DNA of 64,000 nucleotides from Mycobacterium malmoense (GTDB taxonomy: Bacteria > Actinomycetota > Actinomycetes > Mycobacteriales > Mycobacteriaceae): contig NZ_CP080999.1 of the NCBI RefSeq assembly GCF_019645855.1, forward strand, positions 1,054,001 to 1,118,000. Reading direction: 5' to 3'. Made by a program: the position numbers and the translations under genes. Positions 27,391-37,446 of this stretch are shown one piece after another. A model generated the notes under the pieces. It did not search any database and was not told the DNA's origin. It saw only the letters and a program-made list of their open reading frames with translations. The stretch's first letter is position 1; each line of letters begins with the position of its first letter.

Positions 27391-28640
27391 CGGTGCTGGG
27401 GTCGGCGGTTCATCGAGCGTGCGACCATGATCAAACTAAACACGATGATCGTGCCGACGACGGCCACGCCCACCCGCACTGGCAGCGCGTCGGCCGACGG
27501 CATGATCCCGGCGGCCTGGGCGCCGGCGCCCTGCCGGGCGGCGGCACCGTCGTGCTTGGTCGGCATCAGCGCGGGATCGGGTTCGATCAGCGTGCCGACC
27601 TGCGTGCCCTGCGGGGTGGAAAACCCGTAGTCCAGCAGGTGCGCCGCCTGCTCCCACGGGGCGATCGGCTGCCGGGTCCCGTGCAGCAGCACCGCCACCA
27701 GCCGTCGCCCGTCGTGGTTGGCCGCGCCCACAAAGGTCTGGCCGGCGTCGTCGGTGTAGCCGGTCTTGCCGCCCAGCGCGCCGGGATACTTGTAGAGCAG
27801 CTGGTTGTCGTTTTCCAGCTCGTAGCCGGGATGGTCGCCGTGGCCGGGGAACTCGAAGGTGCGCGTCGCGACGATGTCGGCGAAGGTGGGGTTCTGCCAG
27901 GCGTAGCGGTAGAACAGGCCGACGTCGTAGGCCGACGTGCTCATGCCGGGCCCGTCCAGCCCGGACGGCGTCGCCACCCGGGTGTCTCGGCCACCGAGCT
28001 TGGCGCCCAGCACGTTGATCTTCTCCAGCGCCGTCTGCATCCCGCCGAGCTGCATGGCCAGCGCGTGGGCGGCGTCGTTGCCGGAGTGCATCAGCAGCCC
28101 GTGCAGCAGCTGGTTGACGGTGTAGGTGCCGCCGGCGTTGACGCCCACCTTGGTGCCCTCGGCGGCCGCGTCCTCGTCGGTTCCCTGGACGGACTTGTTG
28201 AGCGGCAGCGTGTTGAGGGAGGCCATCGCGACCAGCACCTTGATGACGCTGGCCGGGCGGTGGCGGCCGTGCGGATCCTTGGCCGCGATCACCGCGCCGC
28301 TGTCCAGGTCCGCCACCAGCCACGCGTCGGCGGAGACGTCGCCCGGCAGCGGCGGCGTGCCGGGCGCGGCCACGACGCCGCAGCTGCTCAGGGCCTCGCC
28401 GCCGACCGGCTTGGGGGGCACCGCCAGCGGGATCGGCGGGTCACCGGCCGTGGGAACCTCCGACGAATCCACCGCCGGCGGGGTGGTCACCCTGTACGGG
28501 CAGTTCGCCGGTCCGGCGTTGGGTCCGGGGCCGGGTTCGGCCTTCCCGCTGGGCACGCCCAGCGCGGCCGGAGCGGCGATCATGAAAGCCGCCGCTGCCA
28601 GGCACGATGTGGAACGTACGAGAGCTCTTGAGCGGGCCAT
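27387..28640 (-). CDS. dacB1: D-alanyl-D-alanine carboxypeptidase DacB1 (peptidase S11, PBP5/6 type)
   Basis: 417 residues from ATG 28640 (MARSRALVRSTSCLAAAAF), which begins a signal peptide; the open frame upstream has no start with support. Active-site motifs are SVIK (SxxK), HSGNDAA (SxN) and GGKTGYT (KTG). A C-terminal hydrophobic helix (VGVAVVGTIIVFSLIMVARS) and basic tail anchor it in the membrane. It trims terminal D-Ala from peptidoglycan stem peptides and so controls cross-linking. It is the first gene of dacB1-sugI-nagA. Confidence 0.95.
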   Translation of the reverse strand: MARSRALVRSTSCLAAAAFMIAAPAALGVPSGKAEPGPGPNAGPANCPYRVTTPPAVDSSEVPTAGDPPIPLAVPPKPVGGEALSSCGVVAAPGTPPLPGDVSADAWLVADLDSGAVIAAKDPHGRHRPASVIKVLVAMASLNTLPLNKSVQGTDEDAAAEGTKVGVNAGGTYTVNQLLHGLLMHSGNDAAHALAMQLGGMQTALEKINVLGAKLGGRDTRVATPSGLDGPGMSTSAYDVGLFYRYAWQNPTFADIVATRTFEFPGHGDHPGYELENDNQLLYKYPGALGGKTGYTDDAGQTFVGAANHDGRRLVAVLLHGTRQPIAPWEQAAHLLDYGFSTPQGTQVGTLIEPDPALMPTKHDGAAARQGAGAQAAGIMPSADALPVRVGVAVVGTIIVFSLIMVARSMNRRPQHR

Positions 28641-28783
28641 GTGAGTGGAGAGTAGGCGATCTACGGCCGGATTCCCGGGAGCCGCGCTGTGACTGGTGGG
28701 ACGGAAGTTACTTACCCGTGCCGCGAAACTGCGTTCCACGACGGCGTTACTCGCGAAACGGGTCGCTAGTTGCAGTCTCGCGG

Positions 28784-30103
28784 TCAGAGTTGTTCGAGCA
28801 CGCCGCGCACGGTGGCTTCGATGGTGTCGAACTCCGCCTGCCCGCTGATCAGCGGCGGCGCCAGCTGGATGACGGAATCGCCGCGGTCGTCGGTGCGGCA
28901 ATAGAGCCCGGCCTCGAACAGCGCCGACGAGACCCGGGGCAGCAGCGCCCCGCGCTCGTCGTCGTCGAAGGTTTGCCTGGTCGCCCGGTCCTTGACCAGT
29001 TCGACGCCGTAGAAGTAGCCCTCGCCGCGGACGTCGCCGACGATGGGCAGGTCGTACAGCTTCTCCAGGGTGGCGCGGAATGCGGGCGCGTGCTCCTTGA
29101 CGTGAGCGTTGAGGCCCTCGCGCTCGAAGATGTCGAGATTGGCCAGCGCGACGGCGGCCGACACCGGGTGCCCGCCGAACGTATAGCCGTGCGGGAACAT
29201 GGTTTCGCCGTCGTTGAACGGCTCGAACAACCGCTCGCTGGCGATCATGGCGCCGATCGGCGAGTAGCCCGACGTCATGCCCTTGGCGCAGGTGATCATG
29301 TCCGGCACGTAGCCGACGTCGTCACAGGCGAACATCGACCCGATCCGGCCGAACGCGCAGATCACCTCGTCGGAGACCAGCAGCACGTCGTAGGAGTCGC
29401 AGATCTGGCGTACCCGCTCGAAATAGCCTGGGGGAGGCGGGATGCTGCCGCCCGCGTTCTGCACCGGCTCCAGGAACACCGCGGCGACGGTCTCGGGCCC
29501 TTCGAACTCGATCGCCTCGGCGATCCGGTCGGCGGCCCACTGCCCGAAGGCTTTCGCGTCGGTGGCGAATGGTTCGGGCGCGCGGTAGAAGTTGGTGTTG
29601 GGCACCCGAAAGCCGCCCGGAGTCACCGGCTCGAACGGCGCCTTGTAGCGCGGCAGCCCGGTGATCGCCAGCGCGCCCTGGGTGGCGCCGTGGTAGGCGA
29701 TCGACCGCGAAATCACCTTGTGCTTACCGGGTTTGCCGACGAGCTTGAAGTACTGCTTGGCCACCTTCCACGCGGTCTCGACGGCCTCGGTGCCGCCGGT
29801 GGTGAAGAACACCCGGTTCAGGTCGCCCGGCGCGTAGTGTGCGAGGCGCTCGGCGAGCTCGATCGCGGTCGGGGTGGCGTATCCCCACAGCGGGAAGAAC
29901 GCCAGCGTGCTCGCCTGCCGGGCGGCGACCTCGGCGAGTTCAGCACGGCCGTGGCCGACCTGCACCGTGAACAGCCCGGACAGCCCGTCCAGGTAGGCCT
30001 TGCCGCGGTCGTCGAAGATGGTGACGCCCTCGCCGCGGGTGATGATCGGCGGCGCGATCCCCGGGCCGTGCCGGGCGAAGTGCAGCCACAGGTGGTCGGT
30101 CAT
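28784..30103 (-). CDS. Class III aminotransferase (Rv3329-like)
   Basis: 439 residues from ATG 30103. Class III PLP enzyme motifs are GLSGLFTVQVGHGRAELAEV, VFFTTGGTEAVETAWKVAKQ, SYDVLLVSDEVICAFGRIG with the cofactor-ring Asp, and the PLP lysine CAKGMTSGYSPIGAM. The sequence resembles omega-amino acid:pyruvate or putrescine-type transaminases, but the amino donor cannot be fixed from sequence. It is flanked by divergent or unrelated genes and probably makes its own transcript. Confidence 0.92.
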   Translation of the reverse strand: MTDHLWLHFARHGPGIAPPIITRGEGVTIFDDRGKAYLDGLSGLFTVQVGHGRAELAEVAARQASTLAFFPLWGYATPTAIELAERLAHYAPGDLNRVFFTTGGTEAVETAWKVAKQYFKLVGKPGKHKVISRSIAYHGATQGALAITGLPRYKAPFEPVTPGGFRVPNTNFYRAPEPFATDAKAFGQWAADRIAEAIEFEGPETVAAVFLEPVQNAGGSIPPPPGYFERVRQICDSYDVLLVSDEVICAFGRIGSMFACDDVGYVPDMITCAKGMTSGYSPIGAMIASERLFEPFNDGETMFPHGYTFGGHPVSAAVALANLDIFEREGLNAHVKEHAPAFRATLEKLYDLPIVGDVRGEGYFYGVELVKDRATRQTFDDDERGALLPRVSSALFEAGLYCRTDDRGDSVIQLAPPLISGQAEFDTIEATVRGVLEQL

Positions 30104-30210
30104 ATCGTTTGCGAGCGTAACGCCACTGCGCTTTTCGGGGACCGTTCGGCTCGTACGCGGGCCGCATGGGGTGATCCCGCCCCCAGGTTCGTCGGGTTAG
30201 AGTCCGGAAG

Positions 30211-30516
30211 TCACCGTGGGGTGGGGTCGTACGGGCCGCCCGCGCACACGCCGGTGGGCATCGCGATGCAGCGCGGATCGGCGGGACCGATGGGAGCGCC
30301 ACCCATGCAACCCGCCGCCGCGGGGTTGGCGTTGCAGCGCGGATCGGCCGGGCTCGTGATCGGACAGCCGGCATCCATGGAGTGAGTGGTGCAATAGCCG
30401 GGATCGGGGGGCCCGGGCTCGGCATGTGCCGACACGGCCGCGCCCGCCGCGGGTATGGCGAGCAGCGCGGCGAGCGCCGCCACCTTCGCGACGCCGAACA
30501 CCGCCACCTGGCCCAT
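30211..30516 (-). CDS. Small Cys-rich exported protein with ADPRC repeats
   Basis: 101 residues from ATG 30516, preceded by GGGAGGGAAACCCC; a TTG six codons upstream lies inside that ribosome site and is rejected. The signal peptide is VAALAALLAIPAAGAAVSA, with cleavage near AHA-EP. The mature part has six cysteines and two copies of a PADPRC unit (ITSPADPRCNANPAAAG and IGPADPRCIAMPTG). I do not recognise a named family. Similar short proteins with this repeat are frequent in mycobacteria. It is divergent from sigJ. Confidence 0.8.
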   Translation of the reverse strand: MGQVAVFGVAKVAALAALLAIPAAGAAVSAHAEPGPPDPGYCTTHSMDAGCPITSPADPRCNANPAAAGCMGGAPIGPADPRCIAMPTGVCAGGPYDPTPR

Positions 30517-30604
30517 GGGGTTTCCCTCCCGCAACTAGCTACGACGTTATCGAATTCCGCCGCGCGTGAACCCACGATCTGGCGCCGGTTCGTAGGCTGG
30601 CGTT

Positions 30605-31510
30605 ATGTCCACCGCCCAGCGAGTCGACGACTTCGAGGCGTTGCGGCCGCATCTGATGGCGGTCGCCTACCGGCTGACCGGGACCGTGGCCGACGCCGAG
30701 GACATCGTCCAGGAAGCCTGGTTGCGTTGGGACGGGCAGGACAAAGCCATCGCCGACGTGCGGGCCTGGCTGACCACCGTGGTGAGCCGGCTCGGATTGG
30801 ACAAGCTGCGCTCGGCCGCGCATCGCCGCGAGACGTATACCGGCAATTGGCTGCCCGAGCCGGTGGTCACCGGGTTCGACCAGGCGGATCCGCTGTCCGC
30901 CGTGGTGGCCCGTGAGGATGCGCGGTTCGCGGCGATGGTGGTGCTGGAGCGACTGTCCCCCGATCAGCGGGTCGCGTTCGTGCTGCACGACGGGTTCGCC
31001 GTGCCCTTCGCGGAGGTGGCCGGGGTGCTGGGAACCAGCGAGACCGCCGCCCGCCAGCTGGCGTCGCGGGCCCGCAAGGCCGTCACCGCGCAGCCGCCGC
31101 CCGAGCCCGATCCGTCGCACGACGAGGTGGTCGGCCGCTTGATGGCCGCCATGGCCGCCGGCGACCTGGAGACCGTGGTGACGCTGCTGCACCCCGACGT
31201 GACCTTCACCGGCGATTCGAATGGCAAGGCGCCCACGGCGGTTCACGTCATCCACGGGGCGGACAAGGTGGTCCGGTTCATGCTCGGCCTTGCGAAACGC
31301 TATGGCCCGGCGATGTTCACGACCTACCAGCTCGGCCTGGTCAACGGCGAACTGGGCGTCTACACGGCCGGCTTCCCCGGTGCAGATGGCTACCGCGAGA
31401 TGCGCCCGCGGATCACGGCGGTGACGGTGCGCGACGGAAAGGTCTGCGCCCTATGGGATATCGCCAATCCCGACAAGTTCACCGGCTCTCCCTTGGGCCG
31501 GCGATCCTGA
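30605..31510 (+). CDS. sigJ: ECF sigma factor SigJ (ECF41-type, with SnoaL-like C-terminal domain)
   Basis: 301 residues from ATG 30605. Sigma region 2 is HLMAVAYRLTGTVADAEDIV followed by QEAWLRW, and region 4 is LSPDQRVAFVLHDGFAVPFA with VLGTSETAARQLASRARKAV. The C-terminal 130 residues form a SnoaL/NTF2-like domain (MAAGDLETVVTLLHPDVTFT), which in ECF41 factors controls activity in cis in place of a separate anti-sigma factor. SigJ is linked to peroxide resistance in M. tuberculosis. The 3' 60 bp overlap the convergent esterase gene. A nearby AhpD-like protein would be a typical ECF41 partner. Confidence 0.92.
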   Translation: MSTAQRVDDFEALRPHLMAVAYRLTGTVADAEDIVQEAWLRWDGQDKAIADVRAWLTTVVSRLGLDKLRSAAHRRETYTGNWLPEPVVTGFDQADPLSAVVAREDARFAAMVVLERLSPDQRVAFVLHDGFAVPFAEVAGVLGTSETAARQLASRARKAVTAQPPPEPDPSHDEVVGRLMAAMAAGDLETVVTLLHPDVTFTGDSNGKAPTAVHVIHGADKVVRFMLGLAKRYGPAMFTTYQLGLVNGELGVYTAGFPGADGYREMRPRITAVTVRDGKVCALWDIANPDKFTGSPLGRRS

Positions 31511-32554
31511 ACCCACGGCGAGGCCGAGTCGCAGGGCGCCGGCCGCTTCGCTCGCCGCTTCGACGCACCGGCCGCCGAGGCCGACGAAGTTGAGGTAGCC
31601 GTGCGGCAGGTCGGGCTGGCGGCTCAGCGCCACCGGCACCCCAGCGGCCCGCAGCTTGTCCGCGTACGCGACACCGTCGTCGCGGATGGGATCGAAACCA
31701 GCGCTGGCGATGTAGGCGGGCGGCAGGCCGTTGACCTCGCCGTGCAGCGGCGACAGCCGCGGATCGCTCAGATCGATTCCCGGCGGTATGTAGTTAGCCA
31801 TCGCCCACTGGAGGTCCCGGTCCGTGAATGTCGAGCCTTCCGCGAACAGGTCGTGCGAAGGCCGGCGCGTGCCGAGGTCTGTCGGGGGATACATCAGCAG
31901 CTGAAACGCCGGGACCGGACCGCCGCGCCGCACCGCCTGCTGCGCGGTCACGGCCGCGAGATTGCCGCCGGCGCTGTCGCCCCCGACCGCGATGCGGTCG
32001 GGATCCACACCGAGGTCGGTGGCGTGGCGGTGCGCATGATCGAACGCGTCGAGCGCGTCGTCCACGGCGGCGGGGAACGGGTGCTCGGGCGCGCGCCGGT
32101 AGTCGACCGACAGCACCCGCACGCCGGCGTGGTGTGCCAAATACCGGGCGACGGGGTCGTGGCTCCGCCGTGAGCCGACCGAGAACCCGCCGCCGTGGGT
32201 ATATACCAGCAGCCCGGAGGGCTCCGGCGCGTCCGTGGGGGTGTACAGGGTGGCCGGGATGTCGCCGTGCTCGGCGGGCATGATGATCTCCCGAACCGCG
32301 ACGGGCGCCGGCGGTTCGTAGCCGATGAGACGCGGAAGCTCGTCATATCGCGCCCGGGCCTTGCCGATGGGCCCGGCGAAAACGTCGGAGCCCGAGGCGT
32401 TTTTGAGACGGATGGCGAGCTGTGCGTCGAGGTCCAGTTCCTGCCCGTCGATCCGCAGCGGCGCGCCCGCCAACCACCGGCGGATCGGCCTGGGTGACGC
32501 GAAGAGGCCGCGGACCACCGCGGCTTTGGCGCGGACGCCTAATGGTGTTGCCAT
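31451..32554 (-). CDS. Alpha/beta hydrolase, hormone-sensitive-lipase (LipH-like) family esterase
   Basis: 367 residues from ATG 32554, behind GGAGGAATTCTC; the open frame to 32584 adds ten residues without a better site. The HSL family motif is VYTHGGGFSVGSRRSHD (HGGG oxyanion), the nucleophile elbow is GGDSAGGNLAAV, the YRRAPEHPFPAAVDDALDAF block is characteristic, and the late Asp/His pair is near SAGFDPIRDDGV and LPHGYLNFVG. It is probably a carboxylesterase on short or medium acyl chains. The 3' end overlaps sigJ by 60 bp. Confidence 0.92.
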   Translation of the reverse strand: MATPLGVRAKAAVVRGLFASPRPIRRWLAGAPLRIDGQELDLDAQLAIRLKNASGSDVFAGPIGKARARYDELPRLIGYEPPAPVAVREIIMPAEHGDIPATLYTPTDAPEPSGLLVYTHGGGFSVGSRRSHDPVARYLAHHAGVRVLSVDYRRAPEHPFPAAVDDALDAFDHAHRHATDLGVDPDRIAVGGDSAGGNLAAVTAQQAVRRGGPVPAFQLLMYPPTDLGTRRPSHDLFAEGSTFTDRDLQWAMANYIPPGIDLSDPRLSPLHGEVNGLPPAYIASAGFDPIRDDGVAYADKLRAAGVPVALSRQPDLPHGYLNFVGLGGRCVEAASEAAGALRLGLAVGSGSPAQGRAGELVGIGDIP

Positions 32555-32597
32555 GAGAATTCCTCCGTTCGCTGGTTTTTGCATGCGGCGAACCGCA

Positions 32598-32861
32598 TCA
32601 CGTGGCCGAGAAGCCGCGACCGCTTCGCTGACGCGTCATATGTGGGTCGATATCTATTGCGACCCAAGCGAGTTCGGGATTCCGCGAGAGAACCTGCCGG
32701 GCAACGGATTCACTGCCGGAACCGATTTCCAGAACGTCGTAGCCCAGCCGCTGGGCGCGGAGCCCCCGCGCGATGGTGGCGCTGCCGGAACGCCACAGGG
32801 CGCCGCAGCAGAAGGCGCGTTTGAACCGTGACATCGCGGGCATGCCCCAAGCGTGGGCCAA
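32598..32861 (-). pseudogene. N-terminal remnant of a SAM-dependent methyltransferase
   Basis: Eighty-seven codons read MSRFKRAFCCGALWRSGSAT and then YDVLEIGSGSESVARQVLSR with WVAIDIDPHM, the motif I-motif II region of a class I methyltransferase. The protein then stops after a short unrelated tail (RSGRGFSAT) where a full enzyme would continue for at least 100 residues. No continuation is visible in the other frames before the esterase gene. So it looks like a gene truncated at its 3' side. It lies 28 bp downstream of the AraC-type regulator on the same strand. Confidence 0.7.
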
Positions 32862-32889
32862 TCCCGGCGGGGACGCTTGTACGGATCCG

Positions 32890-33630
32890 TCAGATCCGGG
32901 ATTCGCGAACCGCTTGCGCGAAGTCGCGCGGCGCTGCCCCGGTCATCTCCCAGCACACCCTGTTGGCGTGCGACCCGTCGGCGAACCCGGCCAGGTGCGC
33001 GGCGTCGGTGACGGAGCGACCGTCGACGAGGTGGCCGACGGCGGTCACCAGCCGCTCCCAGCGGATCGTGGCCGAGAACGACACGCCGGCCTGCTGCTTG
33101 CACAGCCGCCCGAGGTAATCGGGTGACAGCGCCACGGCGCCCGCGACCGATGCCACGTCGACGTGGTCCGGCACCCGGCTCGACACGACTTCGATCGCCC
33201 GCCGCAGCTGCGGGTGAACGGGCCGCGAGCGTTGGCCTTCCATGCCGCACAGCTCGCCGACGAGGAATTCGGCCGCGGCGCGCGGGCCATGCGCGTCCAG
33301 CGACGCGGCCGTCGCCTCGGCCAGGCCGTGTCCGTCGTCGACGATCCGGACACCGTGACGCGCCAACGCATTCAGCGCGACGCCCTCCGGCGTCTGCAGC
33401 CCGAAGTACAGCGTCAACGCCCCGGATCCCGAATCCGACCGCACCGCATGGCGCGCCCCGCTGCCGACCACGACCAGCCGGCACACGTCGTGCGCCTTGC
33501 CGTCGCGGGTAATCGTTAACGGACCCTGTCCGCCGAGTGTGACCTGGACCGCGGGGTGATGGTGGAGGGCAAGGTCGGCGAACGCACCGGCAACCATGAG
33601 CCGACCCGGCCCGAGGTCCCACATGCGCAT
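32890..33630 (-). CDS. AraC-family transcriptional regulator
   Basis: 246 residues from ATG 33630. An N-terminal cupin-like sensor region (LALHHHPAVQVTLGGQG, RLVVVGSGARHAV) leads to a C-terminal double helix-turn-helix with HVDVASVAGAVALSPDYLGR and VTDAAHLAGFADGSHANRVC, ending MTGAAPRDF. Its target is unknown. It lies downstream of the AhpD-like gene (9 bp gap) on the same strand and upstream of the methyltransferase remnant, so the target pathway may be that of the lost gene. Confidence 0.9.
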   Translation of the reverse strand: MRMWDLGPGRLMVAGAFADLALHHHPAVQVTLGGQGPLTITRDGKAHDVCRLVVVGSGARHAVRSDSGSGALTLYFGLQTPEGVALNALARHGVRIVDDGHGLAEATAASLDAHGPRAAAEFLVGELCGMEGQRSRPVHPQLRRAIEVVSSRVPDHVDVASVAGAVALSPDYLGRLCKQQAGVSFSATIRWERLVTAVGHLVDGRSVTDAAHLAGFADGSHANRVCWEMTGAAPRDFAQAVRESRI

Positions 33631-33639
33631 GCCGCCACT

Positions 33640-34224
33640 TTAGCTCGCGGTGACCCACGGGATGCGGCACGCGTCACCGGAATTGAAGCCCTGCTCGGTG
33701 ATGCCCAGCGCGGTGTTCATCCGCGCCCGCATGTTCTCCACGCCGATCTGATACGTCAGCTCGATCACCCCGGCATCGCCGAAGCGGGCCCGCAGGTCGG
33801 CGACCTGTTCGTCGGTGACGGTGTGCGGGTCGGTGGTCATCGCGTCGGCGTAGGCGATGGCGGCGCGCTCGTCGTCGGTGAAAGCCGTTGAGGTGGCGTA
33901 ATTGTCGATCTCCTTGAGGCGTGCCATGTCGAGGCCGTCGAGGCGCTGCAGCATGGAGCCGAAGTCGACGCACCACGAGCAGCCGATGGCGCGCGCGGTC
34001 CACAACACCGCGAGTTCGCGGACGCTGACGGGCAGCGTTGTCGACGCCCGGTCGAGCATGGTCTCGTGCACGGCGCCGGCGATCATCAGCTTGCGGTGGT
34101 GCGCGGCGACGGCGAACGGCTCGGGAACCTGGCCGTAGCGCCGCTTGGCCACCCGGTACATGACGCGGGTCAGCAGTCCGGCGCGCTTCGGGGGCAGGGG
34201 CTCGATGCGGGTTTTCTGTGTCAT
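33640..34224 (-). CDS. Carboxymuconolactone decarboxylase/AhpD-like protein
   Basis: 194 residues from ATG 34224 (MTQKTRIEPLPPKRAGLLTR). Open frame further upstream runs through palindromic element copy C and is rejected. The AhpD-like active-site region is AIGCSWCVDFGS with a CxxC-type arrangement reduced to GCSWC, then the helix DGLDMARLKEIDNYATSTAF. The family comprises peroxidase partners and unknown enzymes. ECF41 sigma factor genes are often beside such genes. Here sigJ lies 2 kb away. Confidence 0.87.
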   Translation of the reverse strand: MTQKTRIEPLPPKRAGLLTRVMYRVAKRRYGQVPEPFAVAAHHRKLMIAGAVHETMLDRASTTLPVSVRELAVLWTARAIGCSWCVDFGSMLQRLDGLDMARLKEIDNYATSTAFTDDERAAIAYADAMTTDPHTVTDEQVADLRARFGDAGVIELTYQIGVENMRARMNTALGITEQGFNSGDACRIPWVTAS

Positions 34225-34281
34225 ACCCCTGAAGACGAGACGGCCCGCCAACATGTGACGGGCACCCCGTTGCCCCCTTTT

Positions 34282-34347
34282 GCCGCGAGCGTGCGTGTTT
34301 GTACACGACACGCCGCGCGCGGACGTACAACTGCGCACGCTCGCGGC
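34282..34347. repeat. Dispersed palindromic element, copy C, with terminator-like extended arms
   Basis: On the minus strand the core is GTGCGCAG, a variable part, CGGCGTGTCGTGTACAAACA and CGCACGCTCGCGGC. Inverted arms extend outward: GCCCCCTTTT before TGCCGCGAGCGTGCG on one side, and CGCACGCTCGCGGCC then AAAAAAGGGGGG on the other, 14 bp after the sdhB stop. Read from sdhB this is a long GC-rich hairpin bordered by a T run, the best terminator candidate of the five copies. Confidence 0.85.
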
Positions 34348-34360
34348 CAAAAAAGGGGGG

Positions 34361-35139
34361 TCAGCGCGAGAACATCAGCGCGCGCTTGACCTCCTGGATC
34401 GCCTTGGTGACTTCGATGCCGCGCGGGCAGGATTCGGTGCAGTTGAACGTGGTCCGGCACCGCCACACGCCGTCGACCTCGTTGAGGATGTCGAGGCGCT
34501 CGGCGGCGGCCTCGTCGCGGCTGTCGAAGATGAAGCGGTGCGCGTTGACGATCGCCGCGGGACCGTAGTAGCTGCCCTCGCTCCAGAACACCGGGCAGCT
34601 GGTGGTGCAGGCCGCGCACAGGATGCACTTGGTGGTGTCGTCGTAGCGGGCGCGGTCGGTCGGGCTCTGGATGCGTTCCCGCGTCGGGGGGTTGCCGCTG
34701 GTGATCAGGTAGGGCTTCACCGCCCGGTAGGCGTCGAAGAAGGGCTCCATGTCGACCACGAGGTCCTTCTCCACGGGCAGCCCGCGGATCGGCTCGACGG
34801 TGACGGTGAGCGGCTTGCCTCGCTTGGCGGGCAGCAGGTCGCGCATCAGCACCTTGCAGGCCAGCCGGTTGACGCCGTTGATGCGCATGGCGTCCGACCC
34901 GCACACCCCGTGGGCGCAGGAGCGACGGAAGGTGAGCGTCCCGTCCAGGTAGCTCTTGATGTAGATGAGCAGGTTGAGCAGCCGGTCGCTGGGCAGGCAG
35001 GGCACCCGAAAGCTTTGCCAGCCACCGGTTTTGGCGAACCGGTCGGGCTCGTCGGGGTTGAACCGGGCGATCTTCACGGTCACCATCACCGCCCCCTCGG
35101 GGACCGGCGGCAAGGGCGGGTCGGGACTCTCCGAGGCCA

Positions 35140-35140
<1 letters not shown>
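34361..35140 (-). CDS. sdhB: Succinate dehydrogenase iron-sulfur subunit
   Basis: 259 residues from ATG 35140, overlapping the sdhA stop by one base (TGATG). Three Fe-S clusters are marked by CAHGVCGSDAMRINGVNRLAC-type ferredoxin Cys (near residues 60-85), CILCAACTTSCPVFW, and CRTTFNCTESCPRG. It passes electrons from SdhA flavin to the membrane quinone site. Last gene of sdhCDAB, followed by palindromic element copy C. Confidence 0.97.
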
Positions 35141-36894
<1,754 letters not shown>

Positions 36895-36975
36895 CTCATC
36901 AGCCTCCGACGATGCAGAGCGGAGCGATGAGGTGGGGGTACCGCCCGCTTGCGGGGGAGAGGTGGCGCAAACATG
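36895..36975 (-). repeat. MIRU-like intercistronic repeat between sdhD and sdhA
   Basis: The 81-bp gap reads, on the minus strand, CTCTCCCCCGCAAGCGGGCG, GTACCCCCACCTCATCGCTC and CGCTCTGCATCGTCGGAGGC. This is very like the mycobacterial interspersed repetitive unit as I remember it (CTCATCGCTGCGCTCTGCATCGTC). Size and intercistronic position also fit. Its 3' end carries the GGAGG that serves as the sdhA ribosome-binding site. Confidence 0.7.
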
Positions 36976-37446
36976 TCAGCCTCCGATATTCGGATCGAAG
37001 GTCAGCAACACGTAGGTGCCCAGCACCAGCGTGAACCCCATCGAGAGCAACAGCAGGCTGTTGAGCCAGAACCGGGTGCTGTCCTTGCGGCTGTAGTCGT
37101 CGATGATGGTGCGCAGGCCGTTGCCGCCGTGCAGCTCCGCCAGCCACAACAGCGCCAGGTCCCAGAACTGCCAGAACGGCGACGCCCAGCGCTGCGCCAC
37201 GTAGTTGAAGTCGATGCGGTAGACGCCGTCATCCCACATCAGCATGATGAACAGGTGCCCGATCGCCAGGAACACCAGCGCGATGCCGGAAAACCGCATG
37301 AACAGCCACGCGAATTTCTCGAAGTTGGGGATGCCGGCGCGCCGCCGCGGCGAGCGGGGATTGTCCAGGCTGGCGGGGCGGTCGTGGCTGCGCTGCCGCA
37401 CCGGCGCGACCTGCCCCCGGCTGAGCTGAAGGTCGGGGCTGCTCAT
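36976..37446 (-). CDS. sdhD: Succinate dehydrogenase membrane anchor subunit SdhD
   Basis: 156 residues from ATG 37446, overlapping the sdhC stop (ATGA). Three membrane helices are seen: FMRFSGIALVFLAIGHLFIM, FWQFWDLALLWLAELHGGNG and FWLNSLLLLSMGFTLVLGTY. GHLFIMLMWDDGVYRIDFNY is typical. It forms the quinone-site membrane domain with SdhC. The first 35 residues are a basic, hydrophilic cytosolic extension. A longer open frame upstream overlaps sdhC in another frame and is rejected. Confidence 0.93.
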   Translation of the reverse strand: MSSPDLQLSRGQVAPVRQRSHDRPASLDNPRSPRRRAGIPNFEKFAWLFMRFSGIALVFLAIGHLFIMLMWDDGVYRIDFNYVAQRWASPFWQFWDLALLWLAELHGGNGLRTIIDDYSRKDSTRFWLNSLLLLSMGFTLVLGTYVLLTFDPNIGG

